64,000 bases of DNA from Anaeromyces robustus (Eukaryota; Neocallimastigomycota; Neocallimastigomycetes; Neocallimastigales; Neocallimastigaceae), in NCBI GenBank assembly GCA_002104895.1, contig MCFG01000331.1:16017-80016 (forward strand). Reading direction: 5' to 3'. The number at the start of each line of letters is the position of its first letter. Position 1 is the stretch's first letter. The notes under the pieces are model-generated. The model saw only the letters and a list, made by a program, of their open reading frames with translations. It searched no databases and was not told the DNA's origin. Of this stretch, positions 1 through 16,368 are shown piece after piece. Made by a program: the position numbers and the translations under genes.

Positions 1-1
1 A

Positions 2-2487
<2,486 letters not shown>

Positions 2488-2779
2488 AAAAAAAAAAAAA
2501 AAAAAAAAAGTAAAGATAATAATAATTTTTTATATATATAAAATAAAATTAAGAATAAGAATATAGTAAAAAAAAAATAATAATAAATTAAAAAAAAAAT
2601 TAAAAATAAATATTTACAATTAAAAGAAAGATATTAAATATTAAAAAAATAAAATAAAATAAATAAATAAAAAAAAATTATATATACATAATATATAATA
2701 TAGTAATAAAAAAAATTTTTTTAAGTAGTTTTATTTTATTATAATTTATTTTTTTTATTTAATTTTTATTTATTTATTT

Positions 2780-2815
<36 letters not shown>

Positions 2816-3419
2816 TTTACTTTTCATATTTATTTTTATTTTTAATATATAATGATTATCATTATAATTAGTTATTATTATTAGTGTTGTTTTTTATAAT
2901 AATTAATTTATTATTATTATTTATATTTATTTTATTTTTATTTTTGTTTTTATTTTTTATTTTATTATAATATTACTATAATATTATGATAATATATATT
3001 ATTTTAATATTAAAGATTAAATATTATTGGAATTTATTGAATAAATTAATTAAATTATCAATAGTAATTACTGTTTTTCATTTTTTTACAATTACTTTTA
3101 TTATTCTATAGAATATATTATATTATATTTTTTTTTTTTTTTTTTTGGTATATTAAATAAAAGAAAAAAAAAAGAGGGATTTTTCTTTTTCTTTTTCTTT
3201 TTTTTTTTTTTTTTTTTTTTGTTAAAATTTTCTATTCTGTTATCTTAAAAAATTATATATATATTTGCAAATTGATAAATATTATAGTATATCATATTGA
3301 TATATCAAAAAGACATAACAAATATAATATACATTAAAAATATACATTTATAGTATATTTTACTTATATGATTTTTTTTTTTGTTTTTTTAACAATTTTA
3401 ATTGCTTGATTAAGTGTTT
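2488..3419. other. Convergent intergenic spacer, GCP2 / E2
   Basis: A spacer between two convergent genes, made of poly-A, poly-T, TA and TTTA tracts. No reading frame or RNA gene is seen. Both 3' ends must terminate in it, but no discrete terminator motif can be singled out from the A/T-only background. Confidence 0.8.
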
Positions 3420-5161
3420 CTAGTTATTTTTTGCATACATATTAACATACATTTGTACTAATGATTTATAACCTAATTCATCACCACAACGTAATAAATT
3501 AGCAGCATCACAATTTAATGGACTACTTGGTTCTGGTTGTACTAATAAAAGACAAATAGCCATACAAGCTGATTGTAAAGTCCAAGCAGGTGACCATTCT
3601 GTTTTTAATAAATCTAAACAAATTTCACCAGTCTTTTTTTTTTTTTTTTTTTTTTTGATATAATAATATTTTAATAATAAATATTAAATATCAATAATAA
3701 TAATTAATAAATAATAATATAATAATAATAAATATATATTATTGATTTAATTTTATCAATTTAATTTAATATCTTTTATATATTTTTATTAAATAATTAA
3801 TAAATGTTTTTTTTTTTTTTTTTTCTTTTTTTTTTTTCTTTTCTATATATTACCTTAAAATGAACATTTGGATGGCAAACTTTTGTTACAAAACGAATTT
3901 TTGGTGGTTGTATTGGATAAGTCTTTGGTACACTAATAGCAAGTTCAAATCTACCTCCTTTATAAATTAATAAAGTAAATTATAATAAAAAAAAAATATA
4001 TATATATATATTTTTTTGACGATAAATATTAAATTTAATATTAATATTACTAATTATTACGATTTTTATATCATTAAAAATAATAAAATAAAATAAAATA
4101 AAATAAAATAAAAAAAAAATAAAAAATAATAATAGTAAAAATAAAAATATAAAATAAAAGAAGTAAAAAAAAAAAAAAATACTAACCTTTATAACAAGAA
4201 TCCTCTTGACCTAAAATAACAGCTTTCCATTCTAATAAATTATCATCACTAATTGGATGAAGTTCTGGAATTTGTTCATTTGGTGAATGTTGAAGATTCT
4301 TTAACTATATATGAAAAAAATTACATATTTTGATATTAATAATATGTATTATAAAAAATTAATTAAATTTTATTTAAATTTATTAATGTGAATAATAATT
4401 TCTTCTATAATTATATATAAATTTCTAATATGATGATAAGAAATTAATTAAATTTTATTTAAATTTATTGTGAATATAATATTTCTTCCATAAATTCATA
4501 TATTGTATTTATAAATTTTTTTATTTATTTATTTGTTCTTATCTTTGATAAAATGTTTAATGATTTATTTCCATCTTTATACTTCATTAATTTTATATTT
4601 TATTAATAATGAAATTTCAACTTTTGATTCAAATTTTTATTTTATGGCAATTATTTGAGATTTTATAGTATATATAAAAATATATATTTTAAAACTTCAT
4701 AATTGAAATTACTAATTTTAAAAAATATATACTTTATAATTCACTAAATAACAAATAAAACATAATGTAATATATATATATATATATATCATAATTATAT
4801 GTGAATAAATGTAATAATTTTTCCTTATTCTTCAATTTTTGTGACTATTTTTCTTTATTTCTAATTTATTCAAGAATAGACATTTAAAATGTAACCATAA
4901 TAATAATTTTTTTTTGTTATTTTTTTTTTGTTTGGCAAAATCATGAATTCAAAATGTGTTTTTAAAAAAGCTTGTAAATTAAGTATATATGAAATTAATT
5001 ACCTCTTTAATTAATCTTTTAATTATATAAGAATATAATATATTAAAATAAAATAAAATAAAATAAATATTAAATATAATGAATAATTATTATTATTGTT
5101 GTATTATAAAAAAAAAATACAATTATATATATATATAAAACCTTTTGGTCACAGTATCCAT
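3420..5161 (-). CDS. PEX4: Ubiquitin-conjugating enzyme E2, PEX4-like
   Basis: This is a complete 155-residue E2. Exons in transcript order are 5161-5142, 5015-5003, 4304-4187, 3957-3854 and 3632-3420, totalling 468 nt with GT...AG borders. The start MDTVTKRLIKE is assembled from a 20-nt and a 13-nt exon and gives the standard E2 N-terminal helix, followed by the PPKIRFVTKVCHPNVHFK strand. The catalytic Cys lies in TGEICLDLLKTEWSPAW. The C-terminal part (WTLQSACMAICLLL, PEPSSPLNCDAANLLRCGD) resembles plant and fungal PEX4, the E2 that ubiquitinates the peroxisomal import receptor PEX5 together with the PEX2/10/12 ligases and the PEX22 anchor. E2 identity is certain; the PEX4 subfamily is inferred from motif memory. 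A cytosolic E2 of another class is the alternative. Intron 4305-5002 is unusually long for this window at 698 bp. Confidence 0.9.
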
Positions 5162-5296
5162 TTTATATACTTGTTAATGAAATTTAAGAAAAAAAATACT
5201 ATTATTTTTAAAAAATATATAAATAAAAATATAATAATAAAAAAAAATAAAGTATGTTAATAATTTTTTTATTTAATTTTATGTTATTTTATTTTT

Positions 5297-5415
5297 ATTT
5301 ATTTTATTTTATTTTATTTTATTTTATTTTATTTTATTTTATTTTATTTTATTTTATTTTATTTTATTTTATTTTATTTTATTTTATTTTATTTTATTTT
5401 ATTTTATTTTATTTT
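5297..5415. repeat. (ATTTT)n pentanucleotide array
   Basis: More than 20 consecutive perfect ATTTT units, upstream of the E2 start and read away from it. Confidence 0.95.
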
Positions 5416-5507
5416 AGAATATAAAAAATTAAATTTAATTGAATTAAATTTCTTTTTAACTTACACAACACAATTTTTTTTACAAATAAAAAATAATTTT
5501 TTAAACT

Positions 5508-5542
<35 letters not shown>

Positions 5543-6354
5543 AAAAGAAAAACAGTTGAAAATAAATTTCGTCTACCATAAAAATTAAAATTTTTAAAAT
5601 TTTATTTAATATAAATATATATAAAGAAAATAATACAGAAAATTTTATAAATATATTAATAATAATAAATTATTGGTTTATCGACTTTTCTTTAATATAG
5701 ATATGACCCATATTTTTATTAATATATTTGTATATTTGATCTAAAATAATTTTTTTATCATTAATAATTATTATAATCATTATTATTAATAATAATATTA
5801 TTAATATTAAAATATTTCTAAATATTTTTAATAATAATAATAATAATAATATATAGCAAATAATTATAAAAAAAAAAAAAAAAGAGTAAATAATATAATT
5901 AGTATAATTTTTTTATTTTCAAATATATAATTATTAAGTGGTTATGATATATAATTATAATTTATAGATATACATTTATAATTTGAATTAATGATATATT
6001 TTTTTAATCATGAATTTCTTTTTTAATATATAAAAATTATTCGATTATTAGATGAAGTTTTAGTTTAGACTTAGATTAGTTTCATTTATATCTTAAAAAT
6101 AAATATCAGTATTAATCAAAAAAAAAAGATAATTTTGTCATAAATTTTTTAATTTATTTATTTATTTATTTATTAAGTCTTATATTCTTTTTGATGCATC
6201 TTCTTCTGATTATTTAAGGTTTATCATTATAGAATAAATAATATATAATTTGATAAAGATATAAGATATTTTATCTATATAATGATTTTTTGATATTTTA
6301 TATATATGTTTTATTATATAATATATAAATATTAAAAATATGAAAATATGATTA

Positions 6355-6393
<39 letters not shown>

Positions 6394-6459
6394 TTTGATT
6401 AGACTAATATTTGTATAGAAGTTTTAAATATATTAAATAATTATATTTTAACCAGAGTT

Positions 6460-6629
6460 GTCCTTTATTTTTATTTTATTTTATTTTTATTTATTTTCTT
6501 TTTTTTTTTATGTTTTTAATTAAATTTGCTAATAAAATAGGCATTATGTCTTTTATTTTATTTTATTTTTATTTTTTTCTTTTTTTTTTTTATGTTTTTA
6601 ATTAAATTTGCTAATAAAATAGGCATTAT
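6460..6629. repeat. Tandem duplication, units of 88 and 82 bp
   Basis: Two adjacent direct copies (6460-6547 and 6548-6629). Both begin with a GTC(C/T)TTTATTTT tract and end in the same non-repetitive segment containing TTTGCTAATAAAATAGGCAT. The T-rich part differs in length and the unique part is identical. Confidence 0.9.
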
Positions 6630-6681
6630 ATAAGAAAAAATTTTTTTATTTAATGAATAGTAAAAATAATTTAAAGAAGAT

Positions 6682-6757
6682 AGAATTAAATAGACGACTT
6701 CATAAATGACTTAATCTTGGAAATAATATTACCTTATGAAGTCGCCTATTTAATTCT
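6682..6757. repeat. 24-bp inverted repeat / foldback
   Basis: The left arm 6682-6705 and right arm 6734-6757 are reverse complements with a single mismatch, around a 28-nt spacer. The arm core is CGACTTCATAA / TTATGAAGTCG. It stands out because it contains G and C in a nearly A/T-only background. It could be a MITE-like foldback remnant or a structured RNA; no duplicated target site is obvious. Confidence 0.8.
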
Positions 6758-7787
6758 AAGTCATTATTCAATTTTTAAAAAAAATAATTATTCTATATGA
6801 TTTATTTCTCAATTGCCATACCACATTTCAATTTCAATGATACTTTAAACAAAACAAAAAAAAAACATATATTTAAAACCACACACACACAAATATCAAA
6901 TAATAAAAACACTTTTTTATTATTATTTTATTATATTTATTAATTTTATTTGTTTTTTTTTTTTTTTTTTTTTATTTTTATTTTTATTATTTATTTGTTT
7001 TATATATATATATATTATATATTATATATATATATTAATGTAGTAAAGATTTTTGTTTTTGTTTTTACGATATTTTTTTTTTTTGTTTATTACTTAATTA
7101 TTTATTTATTATTTATTTGTTTTATTCTATTTTGTTTTTTATTTTTGTTTTTGTTTTTATTTTTATTTTTATTTTGTTTTTATTTTGTTTTTATTTTATT
7201 TTTAATTTTTTATTTTATTCTTGTTTTTTTTATTTTATTAATATTTGTTGCGTTTTATATCTAATGATATAGAGGATTTTATACGCTTTTTTTTTTTTTA
7301 GTTCGTTTTGGTGTTTTTTTTTTTCGTTTTTCGTTTTTCGTTTTTTTTTTTTTTTTTTTTTTATATATAAATATAATAAATAAAAATTATATAAATAAAT
7401 GAAATCCATGATTATATATATTATTTTTATAAATATATTAAAAATAAAAAAAAAAAAAAATAAAAAGTATATGAATAACTTAGTTATAATTAATAAAATA
7501 ATATATATTAATATGATTAAAAAAAAAAATCAATAAATAAAATAAAATAAAATAAAAAATAAAAAAAAAAAAAACTATAGTTTTAAAACTTTTATAATTA
7601 TTTTTCGTTTCAATTTTTTTAAAGTATTTTTATTTTATTAGGGAATAAAAAATAAAAAAAAATGATATATATTAATTAAATTAAGAATTATGTGTGCTTG
7701 TTGCTATATATAATGCTAATAACTAAAATTATTAACTTGATTTAAAAGACTTTTATATATAATTTATCTCTATACTATATATAATAA

Positions 7788-7827
<40 letters not shown>

Positions 7828-8010
7828 TAAAAAAAAAAAAAAAATGTAAAAAAATTTAAAATTATACTTTGCAAAAGAATATATATATTTTTTAATAAAA
7901 TATAAAATTAAACAAAAAAACAAAAAAAAGAAAAAAAAATGAAATGAGAAATAAAAATTTTATATAAATAAATATAAAATAATCGTATTATATATTGGGA
8001 TGACTATAAT

Positions 8011-8042
<32 letters not shown>

Positions 8043-8364
8043 CTTTTTTTTTTCTTCTATGTATCAAAAATTAATTATTATTATTATTATTATTATTAAT
8101 GATTATTATTAGTTGTAATTATTATTAGTTGTAATTATTATGTTTCTGATAAGACTAAACATAAAACGCTTAAAATGAACCAGTTTATTACATTTACAAA
8201 AAAGAAAAATTGAATAAAAAAAGAATTATATAAAAAATTTATAAAATGGTATATTTTATTGGTGGGTTTCCAATAATGATTAATATTTTATATTTCTTTT
8301 CAAATAATTTTTTTTTTTTTCATTTTGAATACTTCCATTTGGAATTAAAAAAAAAAAAATCATT

Positions 8365-10773
8365 TTAATTTTCATTCTGTGAATTACTGCTTAAAACTTT
8401 TTCAAATGGTCCAGGTTCTGGATACATAAATTTTAAGAATTCTCTTAATTGTTCACCAGCTTCTGGATATGTATAATCATCATTTAAATTATACATTAAT
8501 AAAGTTTCAGATTCCACAATTTCTTTAAATAAATTTTGATTATGTCTACAATTATCATAAATGGCACCAAAAGTAAATAATTTTTTTACATATTCTTCAC
8601 TCATAATATGAAAACCATACTTTAAAATAGTACGTATATGTTTTTCATTATTATTATCATTATTCAAATTCTTTTCAGTTTCATCTTCAGCATAAATATA
8701 TGTCATATTATATTGTTTATCAAATTCTTCTTCAAAATTTGATGAGGAAGCTTGATAACGTAAATAAGAAAGTTTAGAAAGTGGAGGCAAAATATCAAAA
8801 CCATCACGAAAACGGTGAGTTAAAGTAAGGTTAAGATATTCCCTATAAAGTTGACGAGAAGGTTCATATAAATCACGATAGAATACATAAGGAGCATGAT
8901 ATAAAGAATTAATTCCAATATCTTGACCAAAAAATGATTTTAAACAGAAAGTTGTAATTGATTCTGCAGCCTCAAACTTTTGAGACCAAGAAGTTTTGAA
9001 AGTATCTTTATAACCAATACGTTTATAAGAATTAAGATTTTTATCTACTCTACGATTTTCCATATATATAATTGGAAAATGGAAATGACGAGCTGCATTT
9101 GGATAATAAGTCTTAGAATAAACTTTTTCTTCTTCATCTTTACTAAAGAAATTCTTAATACGATCTGAAAATTTTGAAGTTTTCTTAACTTCTTTCATAT
9201 TTACAGATTCAAGTGAATCATTTTTTTCAATAGATGTAAAATCAGAACTCCAATTTTTATTTTCATATTCTTCTTTATTAACAAGACCACTATATACTCC
9301 ATTACTTAAATCTAAAACGAATTGTTGGCCATTAATATCATCCAATACAATAATTGAATCATTTTTATTTTTTATTTCGTTTCTACCAGGAATATTTTGA
9401 TTTTCAACATTTTCCATTTCCTTTATTGCTTCTTCATCAATAGCATAATGAAACATTGGATCAGGCATTGGTATAAAATTGTTATAATCTAAAAGACTAC
9501 GACGATAGACACGTTGTGGTGGAACATCATTGTTTCTTTTCTCTTCTCTTTTCTTGTTGTTACCATATAAGAATTCCCATATGCCAGAATCAGTAATTTT
9601 TGTACCTTTTCTATGGTTATTAAACTTCTTTCTTTCTCTTATAATTTTTTCATTATGATTAAGAGGTTTAACTAAAGATGGGTTTAAATTATAGGCTTCT
9701 CCACCCCCGTAAAAGAATAAAGAAGGATGTACTGGACGTCTAAAGAAATAATCATCATTAATCTGAATAAACTGTTCAGAAATACCTTCAATTTTATCTA
9801 AATACCATTCAATTGCAAATGAATTAAAGGTTGGATTTACATCTTCACCTAATACATTCTTTTCTGGTAAAAGTTTTGATTGATCAATAATTTTTATACG
9901 ATCAAAAGAAGGATCTAACCATTCTGGAACATGATTCGTTGGTGACACTATATATATAGTACCTTTATGCCAAATTAAATTATTTATTAATGAGCGTATT
10001 GAATAACGAAGTTCATCTACACATCTATCACGACTATCTGGTTTTGCATGTCCACCATTATATTTTGCCTTTTGTTGTAAATGTAATGGTTCTGAGCCAT
10101 TAATCCATGTGTATACAATTGATATATTTGCAGCCCATTCCCATTCTGGTTCAAGTTCTGGACCACGTATTCCATTTTCAACTTCATGAGCATAACGAAG
10201 ATGAAATTCTAATTCACGCATGTCTGGATAAGCATCTCTCATATTCTTACTGACATGAGTTGTTTCTTGGTCCAATAAATCATTAGCTTCTTCTAATAAT
10301 AAATTTATAGCTGTTGGACGTAAGCTTTTTGGCAATACCTCAAGATCTCCTAATGGATAATAATGTATTTCAATATCCTATTTATAATTTATAATAAAAA
10401 ATTAAAAGAAATATATCATATTAATATAAATATTTATAAAATTTAATAAAATTAATAATCTAAATTTATATAATAATAAAAAAAGATTCTTTATAAATTT
10501 TTAATTATTTACCTTTTGTTGTTGTCTTTGAAGATGAAAGCCATATATTATTGAATCTGTTGTATTACTCATTATTAATGTTGAAAGAAACGGTATTATT
10601 TTATCAAAACGGTAATTTAACGTTATAATGAAATACAACGCTACAGCTCCCATAGACAATATGACTATGCCTGCACTAACCAAACTAAATATTTTAGATT
10701 TGGATACTGGTTTTTCTTTTGGTTGTATAGGAGCATATTTATAACTATTTCTATTTATCTTTTCAAAAAACAT
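8365..10773 (-). CDS. Stealth family sugar-phosphate transferase (GNPTAB-like), type II membrane protein
   Basis: The predicted product has 757 residues from exons 10773-10513 and 10377-8365, with intron 10378-10512 (phase 0). After a 25-residue basic cytosolic tail there is one membrane anchor (about residues 27-51, IFSLVSAGIVILSMGAVALY), giving a Golgi-type topology. The Stealth conserved regions appear in order: CR1 at about 170-181 (SIVYTWINGSE), CR2 at about 203-241 (RCVDELRYSIRSL, then TIYIVSPTNHVPEWL), CR3 at about 288-304 (QFIQINDDYFFRRPV) and CR4 at about 570-620 (YHAPYVFYRDLYEP, then LTHRFRDGFDILP). This superfamily moves hexose-1-phosphate from a nucleotide sugar to a glycan: bacterial capsule transferases, and animal GlcNAc-1-phosphotransferase alpha/beta. 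A variable insert of about 220 residues lies between CR3 and CR4. The donor and acceptor here cannot be told from sequence. The anchor exon argues for action in the secretory pathway. Confidence 0.93.
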
Positions 10774-13700
10774 TTTAATTATATATATATTTTATAAAAA
10801 TATACTTTTAAATTTTAAAAATTTACTATTATATTTTATTACTAGTATATGATATTGAGAATACTCCAAATCATATATTTTGTAAAATTATAATAGTCTT
10901 ATTATCTTAATTTAAATTACAATATATATCTCTCAAATTTTTATTTTTTATCTTTTTTTATCTTTTATTATGTTGGCTTTAGTAAAATATTTTTTAATAA
11001 TTAAATTACTTTATTATTCAATAAATTTGTTTAGTTTGTTTTTCAATTTTTATTATTTTATATCTTTACTACTATTTTGTTTATTTTATTAATAATCTTT
11101 TTTTGTTTATTTTTATTATTTTAAAATTTTGTTAATTTTTGTTTATATTATTATTTTAATTTTGAATTTTTTAGATTTAATTTTATTTTTAATTTTTTTT
11201 TATGCTTTTCTATATCATTTTTTGTTTAATTTTTTTGGTTTTATTATGTTTTTTTTTTTTTCTATTTTATTCTTTTAATTATTATTACTTTATGATTTTA
11301 TATATATCGTGATTAATTTATGGTATAACTATTATTTTCTTATTAATAGATTTTAATTAATTTGATAAAATTTATTTGATAAAAATATAGTAGTTATTAT
11401 TATTAATATTATTATATTATTATTATGATAATGATTATGATTAATAATTATTGATATAATAAAATATGGATAAAATAATAATTTTCCTTATATATTATTA
11501 ATTATATCTTGTAACCTTTAACTATAAAGATTATATTCTAATATTATATTATTTATAATTATTTATGATTATTATTGATGATATTAATAAATAAATAGAA
11601 GTTATAATAAATTTTTTTTATCCTTTTCTTTTTTTTTTTTGGTATATTTATTTTCTATTAATTCTATTATATTTTTATTATTTTTTTATTTCTTTTTCCC
11701 TTTATTTATTTTTTTTTATTGTTATTTTTATACTTTTCCTACTTTTTATTATTTTTTTTTTCTATTTTCTCTATATTTATTATAAGATATATAAATAAAA
11801 TCAAAAAATAAAAAATTATTTAAAAAATATTATAGAAAAGCGAAAAAAAAAAAAATAAAGAAATTTTAAATTATATATATATATAAAAAAATAAAAAAAA
11901 ATAATAATAATAAATAATAATAAATAAATAATAATTAATATTATAATAAGAATTAATAAAGTAATATATACTAATTAATTAATAATATATTATACAATAT
12001 ATTATTATTTAATTCAATTATTAAATTTTTTTATTATTTTAATAGTTAATAATATTGAATAATATATTTAATAAGAATTATAATATATAAAATATTAAAT
12101 ATAATAAAAAAAATATTTAATAAATATTATTAATATTAATATTAATAATTTTTTTATTTATTTTTATATTAATTATTATATATATTAATATAAAACTATA
12201 TATTATAATATATTTAATATATGTATTCGTTTAATAATTTTATTAGAATTAAATACTAACAATATATTTCAATTATATTTACTAATATAAATAATATAAA
12301 TAATTATTACAAAAAAACATATCAACTATATATTATAATCAAAACAAATTAAAAAAAAACAATATTGTATTATATGAATAATATATTATAATTTTTAATT
12401 ATATATTATATTACACTACATATATTAATATATTTCCTTTACATTCACTTAATATAATACAAAATAATAAATAATATTTCTATTGAATAAATAATATATA
12501 TATTAAATAATATATAAAAATAACATTTTGTTTATTATATTATACTAAATAAATTAATTAAAGTTCATAGGAGAGTAATATATTAAAATTTTTATAAATA
12601 AATTGTATAATATATGAACATTTTTATTAGAAAATATACACTTTATTATATAGTATAATAAATATATTTTAAATTATTGATGTAATAAATTATAAATATT
12701 AAATAACATCGAAAATAAATTGTATCCTATCATCTTTCTTACAATACAATTAAATAAATTAAATATAATACAGATTTTTGAATAATTTTATAATTTTCTA
12801 TATATTGAATAGCTGACTTAAAAAATTTTCCAAAAAAAAAAAAAAATTAGTGTAAACTATAATATATTATTACATATATTAAAATATATTTGTAATATAT
12901 TATAAATTTTATTTATTTTAACTTTAATATATGATAAAATTTAAAAAAAAATTGATATATAATATTAATACATATATCAATCTAATTTTTTTTTTTATTA
13001 AGAAATAATTATAATTTAGTTATATATTTAAAAACGTGAATAAAAATATAAAAATTTACAGCATTTCTATCACTATTATCAATAATCATTAATTTTTATA
13101 TATTTAGTATTTTTTACTATTGAAACAAATTTTTATTATTTCTTATTATCATTTTTATTAAAATATTATAAAATATAATTAATTTTATTATGTGTGCTTT
13201 TTACTTGAATATTATTGAATTATCACTTCAATAATAATCATTATTATTAATTATTATTATTAATTAGTATTATACAGAAGAATTTGATGTTGATTCTGGA
13301 ATATTTAATAAATCAATTATTTTCTATATAACATTATATAACATATTCAAATATAATAGATATATAAATTAATATATATTTATTATTTGTGTTATATTAG
13401 TTATAATGACTTATTCCTAAATTAATCTATATTTAATATATAAAATTAAAAATTAATATAAAAATTTAACTTTATTAATGGATGAAATATAGCCTAAAAT
13501 GGAAACCCTTTCAATTGTATTATAATCTATTATATAAATATATTATAGTATTATAATTTATATATAATATAAATGTTTAAAAAAAATTTTTTTTTTTTTT
13601 GATTTTTTATAATTACAATCATTAATAGTTTTAATTAATTAATTTATTTATTTATTTATTTAATATTTATTTATTAATTAATTAATTAATTATGAAAAGA

Positions 13701-15192
13701 AGAAAAAAAAAATATTGATCTCAAATCCATCAAAAAAGTATCAAAAAAAGTATTTCCATATATTATAATATATTATTAATATTAATATCAAAAAAAATGT
13801 TACAAAAAAAAAAAAAACAACCTTGTTTTAAAATAGGTATAAAATAAAATATTTGTATTGTAATACATAATTATTATTTTAAAACATTAAAACAAGTCTA
13901 TAAATAAATCTATTAATGAATTGTTATATAACTTATAATTGCCTTTTATTTTTCTAAATTTTAACATATTGATATTAAATAAAAAGAAAAAACCATTATT
14001 ATATATATTATATGCTATATTTAACGATAGAATTATAAACTACTGATAATAAATTTATTATTTATACATTTATTTAGTTATATATAGTTAATTAGTTAAT
14101 GGATTATATTCATATTCAAATTTACATTTACATTTATATTCTTAATTTGCTAAATTAAAAACATAAATGTAAATTAGTTACTTATTTATTTATTTATTCA
14201 TTTATTCATTTATTTATTTATTTATATATTTACACAGTTCATTATTTATTACAAATTAAAGTAATACTAAAAAAAGGAATAATGTAAAAAAAAAAAAAAA
14301 AAAAAATCTTTATTATGTGTTATATCACACATAATTCATTCCTTTTTTTTTTTTATCAATACCAACATCTTAATAATAAACAATAAATATTAATATTAAT
14401 ATAATTTATTTACAATAAATTTATATTTTAAAATAAATCTATTATATATATAAAAAAAGATTTTTTTTTTATTTTATTTTATATCAACAGGGAATATATA
14501 TAAAATCTGGTAAATAAATAAAAAGTTTTTTATTTAATATATCAATTATAAACATTTATAATTCAATATATTATTATTATATTTAAATTCTTTTTTCAAT
14601 TATTTTTTTAAGATTACACAAAAAAAAAAATTATTTGGAATTTTTCCTTTTTTTTTTATTTCTTTAATTAAATAAATAATTTTATAGCAATTTTGTGTAA
14701 TATTCTTTTAATTTTAAAAAATATTAAAATAATTTTTTAATATAACCAATAGTCTTATAATATAAAAAATAAAGTTTAAATATAAATTAAATTTTTAATA
14801 CTTAATACATGTAAGACACTATTTTATATTAAATCAAGCATATGTGTACATGTGATTATGATACATAAATTTATAATATACACAAAAATTATGTAAACCA
14901 TTCATTAAAATAATAAATAATATAAAAAACAAAAAAAAAATAATAAAAGTAATATTTAGTAATACTATTATTATTTGTTACTTGTTATTTGTTATTTGTT
15001 ATTATTATTATTATTATTATTATAAATTATTATTATTATTTATTATTATTATTATTATTATTTATTGTTATTATTATTATTATTATTATTATTTATGGTT
15101 ATTATCTTTTATTGGTAAAACTCTCACCTCAATCTAAAGGGAAAAAATGATATTCTTCAAAGAATTTATTATTATTTTTTTTATTTATATAG

Positions 15193-15350
<158 letters not shown>

Positions 15351-15924
15351 TTATTTTATTTTATTTTATTTTTTCTTTTTTTCTTTTTTATGTATTTTAA
15401 AAATCTAATCTCACAAAATATTATTGGTTTTAATTTTATAAATGTAATTAAATTGTAATATAATTAATAATAAAACATTTTTTTTTAGTTTAAATATATT
15501 TTCAAATTTTATTATTTATAATTTATTTATTTATTTATATATTATTAATTTTTTTATAAAATATAAGCATATATAAATAATATATTGATATATGTATGAA
15601 AATGATAAAAATAATATATTTCCATTTCAAAACATTTATTAATAAAATCTTCATCCTAAAACAGCATTATAGAATAATCTTAGGTATTAATTATTAAATA
15701 AAATTATATTTATTATATTTTATACATATAAAACTTTTATTTATTTATGTATTAATTAATAATATAATATATAATTACATATATTATTAATATAATTAAA
15801 ATAAAAAAAAACTGTCAAAGTATTTTCATAATAAAAAGTATATATATGGAAATAAAATAATAATAAAATAATTATAATAATAAAATAATAATAATATATA
15901 ATAAAAAAGAATATATAAATATAA

Positions 15925-16090
15925 ATAAACAAATAAATAATAAATAATAAATAATAAATAAATAAATAATAAATAATAAATAATAAATAAATAAATAATA
16001 AATAATAAATAATAAATAATAAATAAATAAATAATAAATAATAAATAATAAATAAATAAATAATAAATAATAAATAATAAATAATAAATA
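15925..16090. repeat. AAATAAATAAT / AAATAAT higher-order array
   Basis: Alternating AAAT and AAATAAT units form a second-order pattern of blocks about 35-40 bp long, repeated several times. Confidence 0.85.
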
Positions 16091-16284
16091 TTTAAGTAGG
16101 ATTATTTAAATGTTGTTATTAATATTTTTAATATTTAGTATTTATTATAATATTATTATTAATATTGTTATTAAAATGACATTAATATTTATTAATAAAA
16201 AAAAATTTTTATATAAATTTGTTATATAAAAATTTTATTATGACTTATTATGACCATGACTAATGAATACATAGCCAATCTTTG

Positions 16285-16368
16285 AAAAAATGATTAATAA
16301 TATAATAATATAATATAATAATATAATATAATATAATATAATATAATATAATATAATATAATATAATA
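16285..16368. repeat. (TAATA)n array
   Basis: Consecutive TAATA pentanucleotides, with a few interruptions at the left edge. Confidence 0.85.

Larger units (their letters stand above)
5162..8364. other. Gene-free AT-rich region
   Basis: No coding sequence is convincing here. The region holds homopolymer runs, an ATTTT array, a tandem duplication at 6460-6629 and an inverted repeat at 6682-6757. The long T-rich frame at 6950-7264 would encode only Phe, Ile, Leu and Tyr and is an artefact of T-rich microsatellite sequence. Confidence 0.75.

Noticed and set aside
6950-7264. A 104-codon plus-strand frame rich in Phe, Ile, Leu and Tyr
   Set aside because: Pure translation of T-rich simple sequence with no homology-like pattern.
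13270-13370. Short open stretch TEEFDVDSGIFNKSIIF
   Set aside because: Only about 30 codons, no start or splice context.
14272-14352. CRISPR- or terminator-like hairpin
   Set aside because: Single imperfect AT foldback; no repeat-spacer structure, and the context is eukaryotic.
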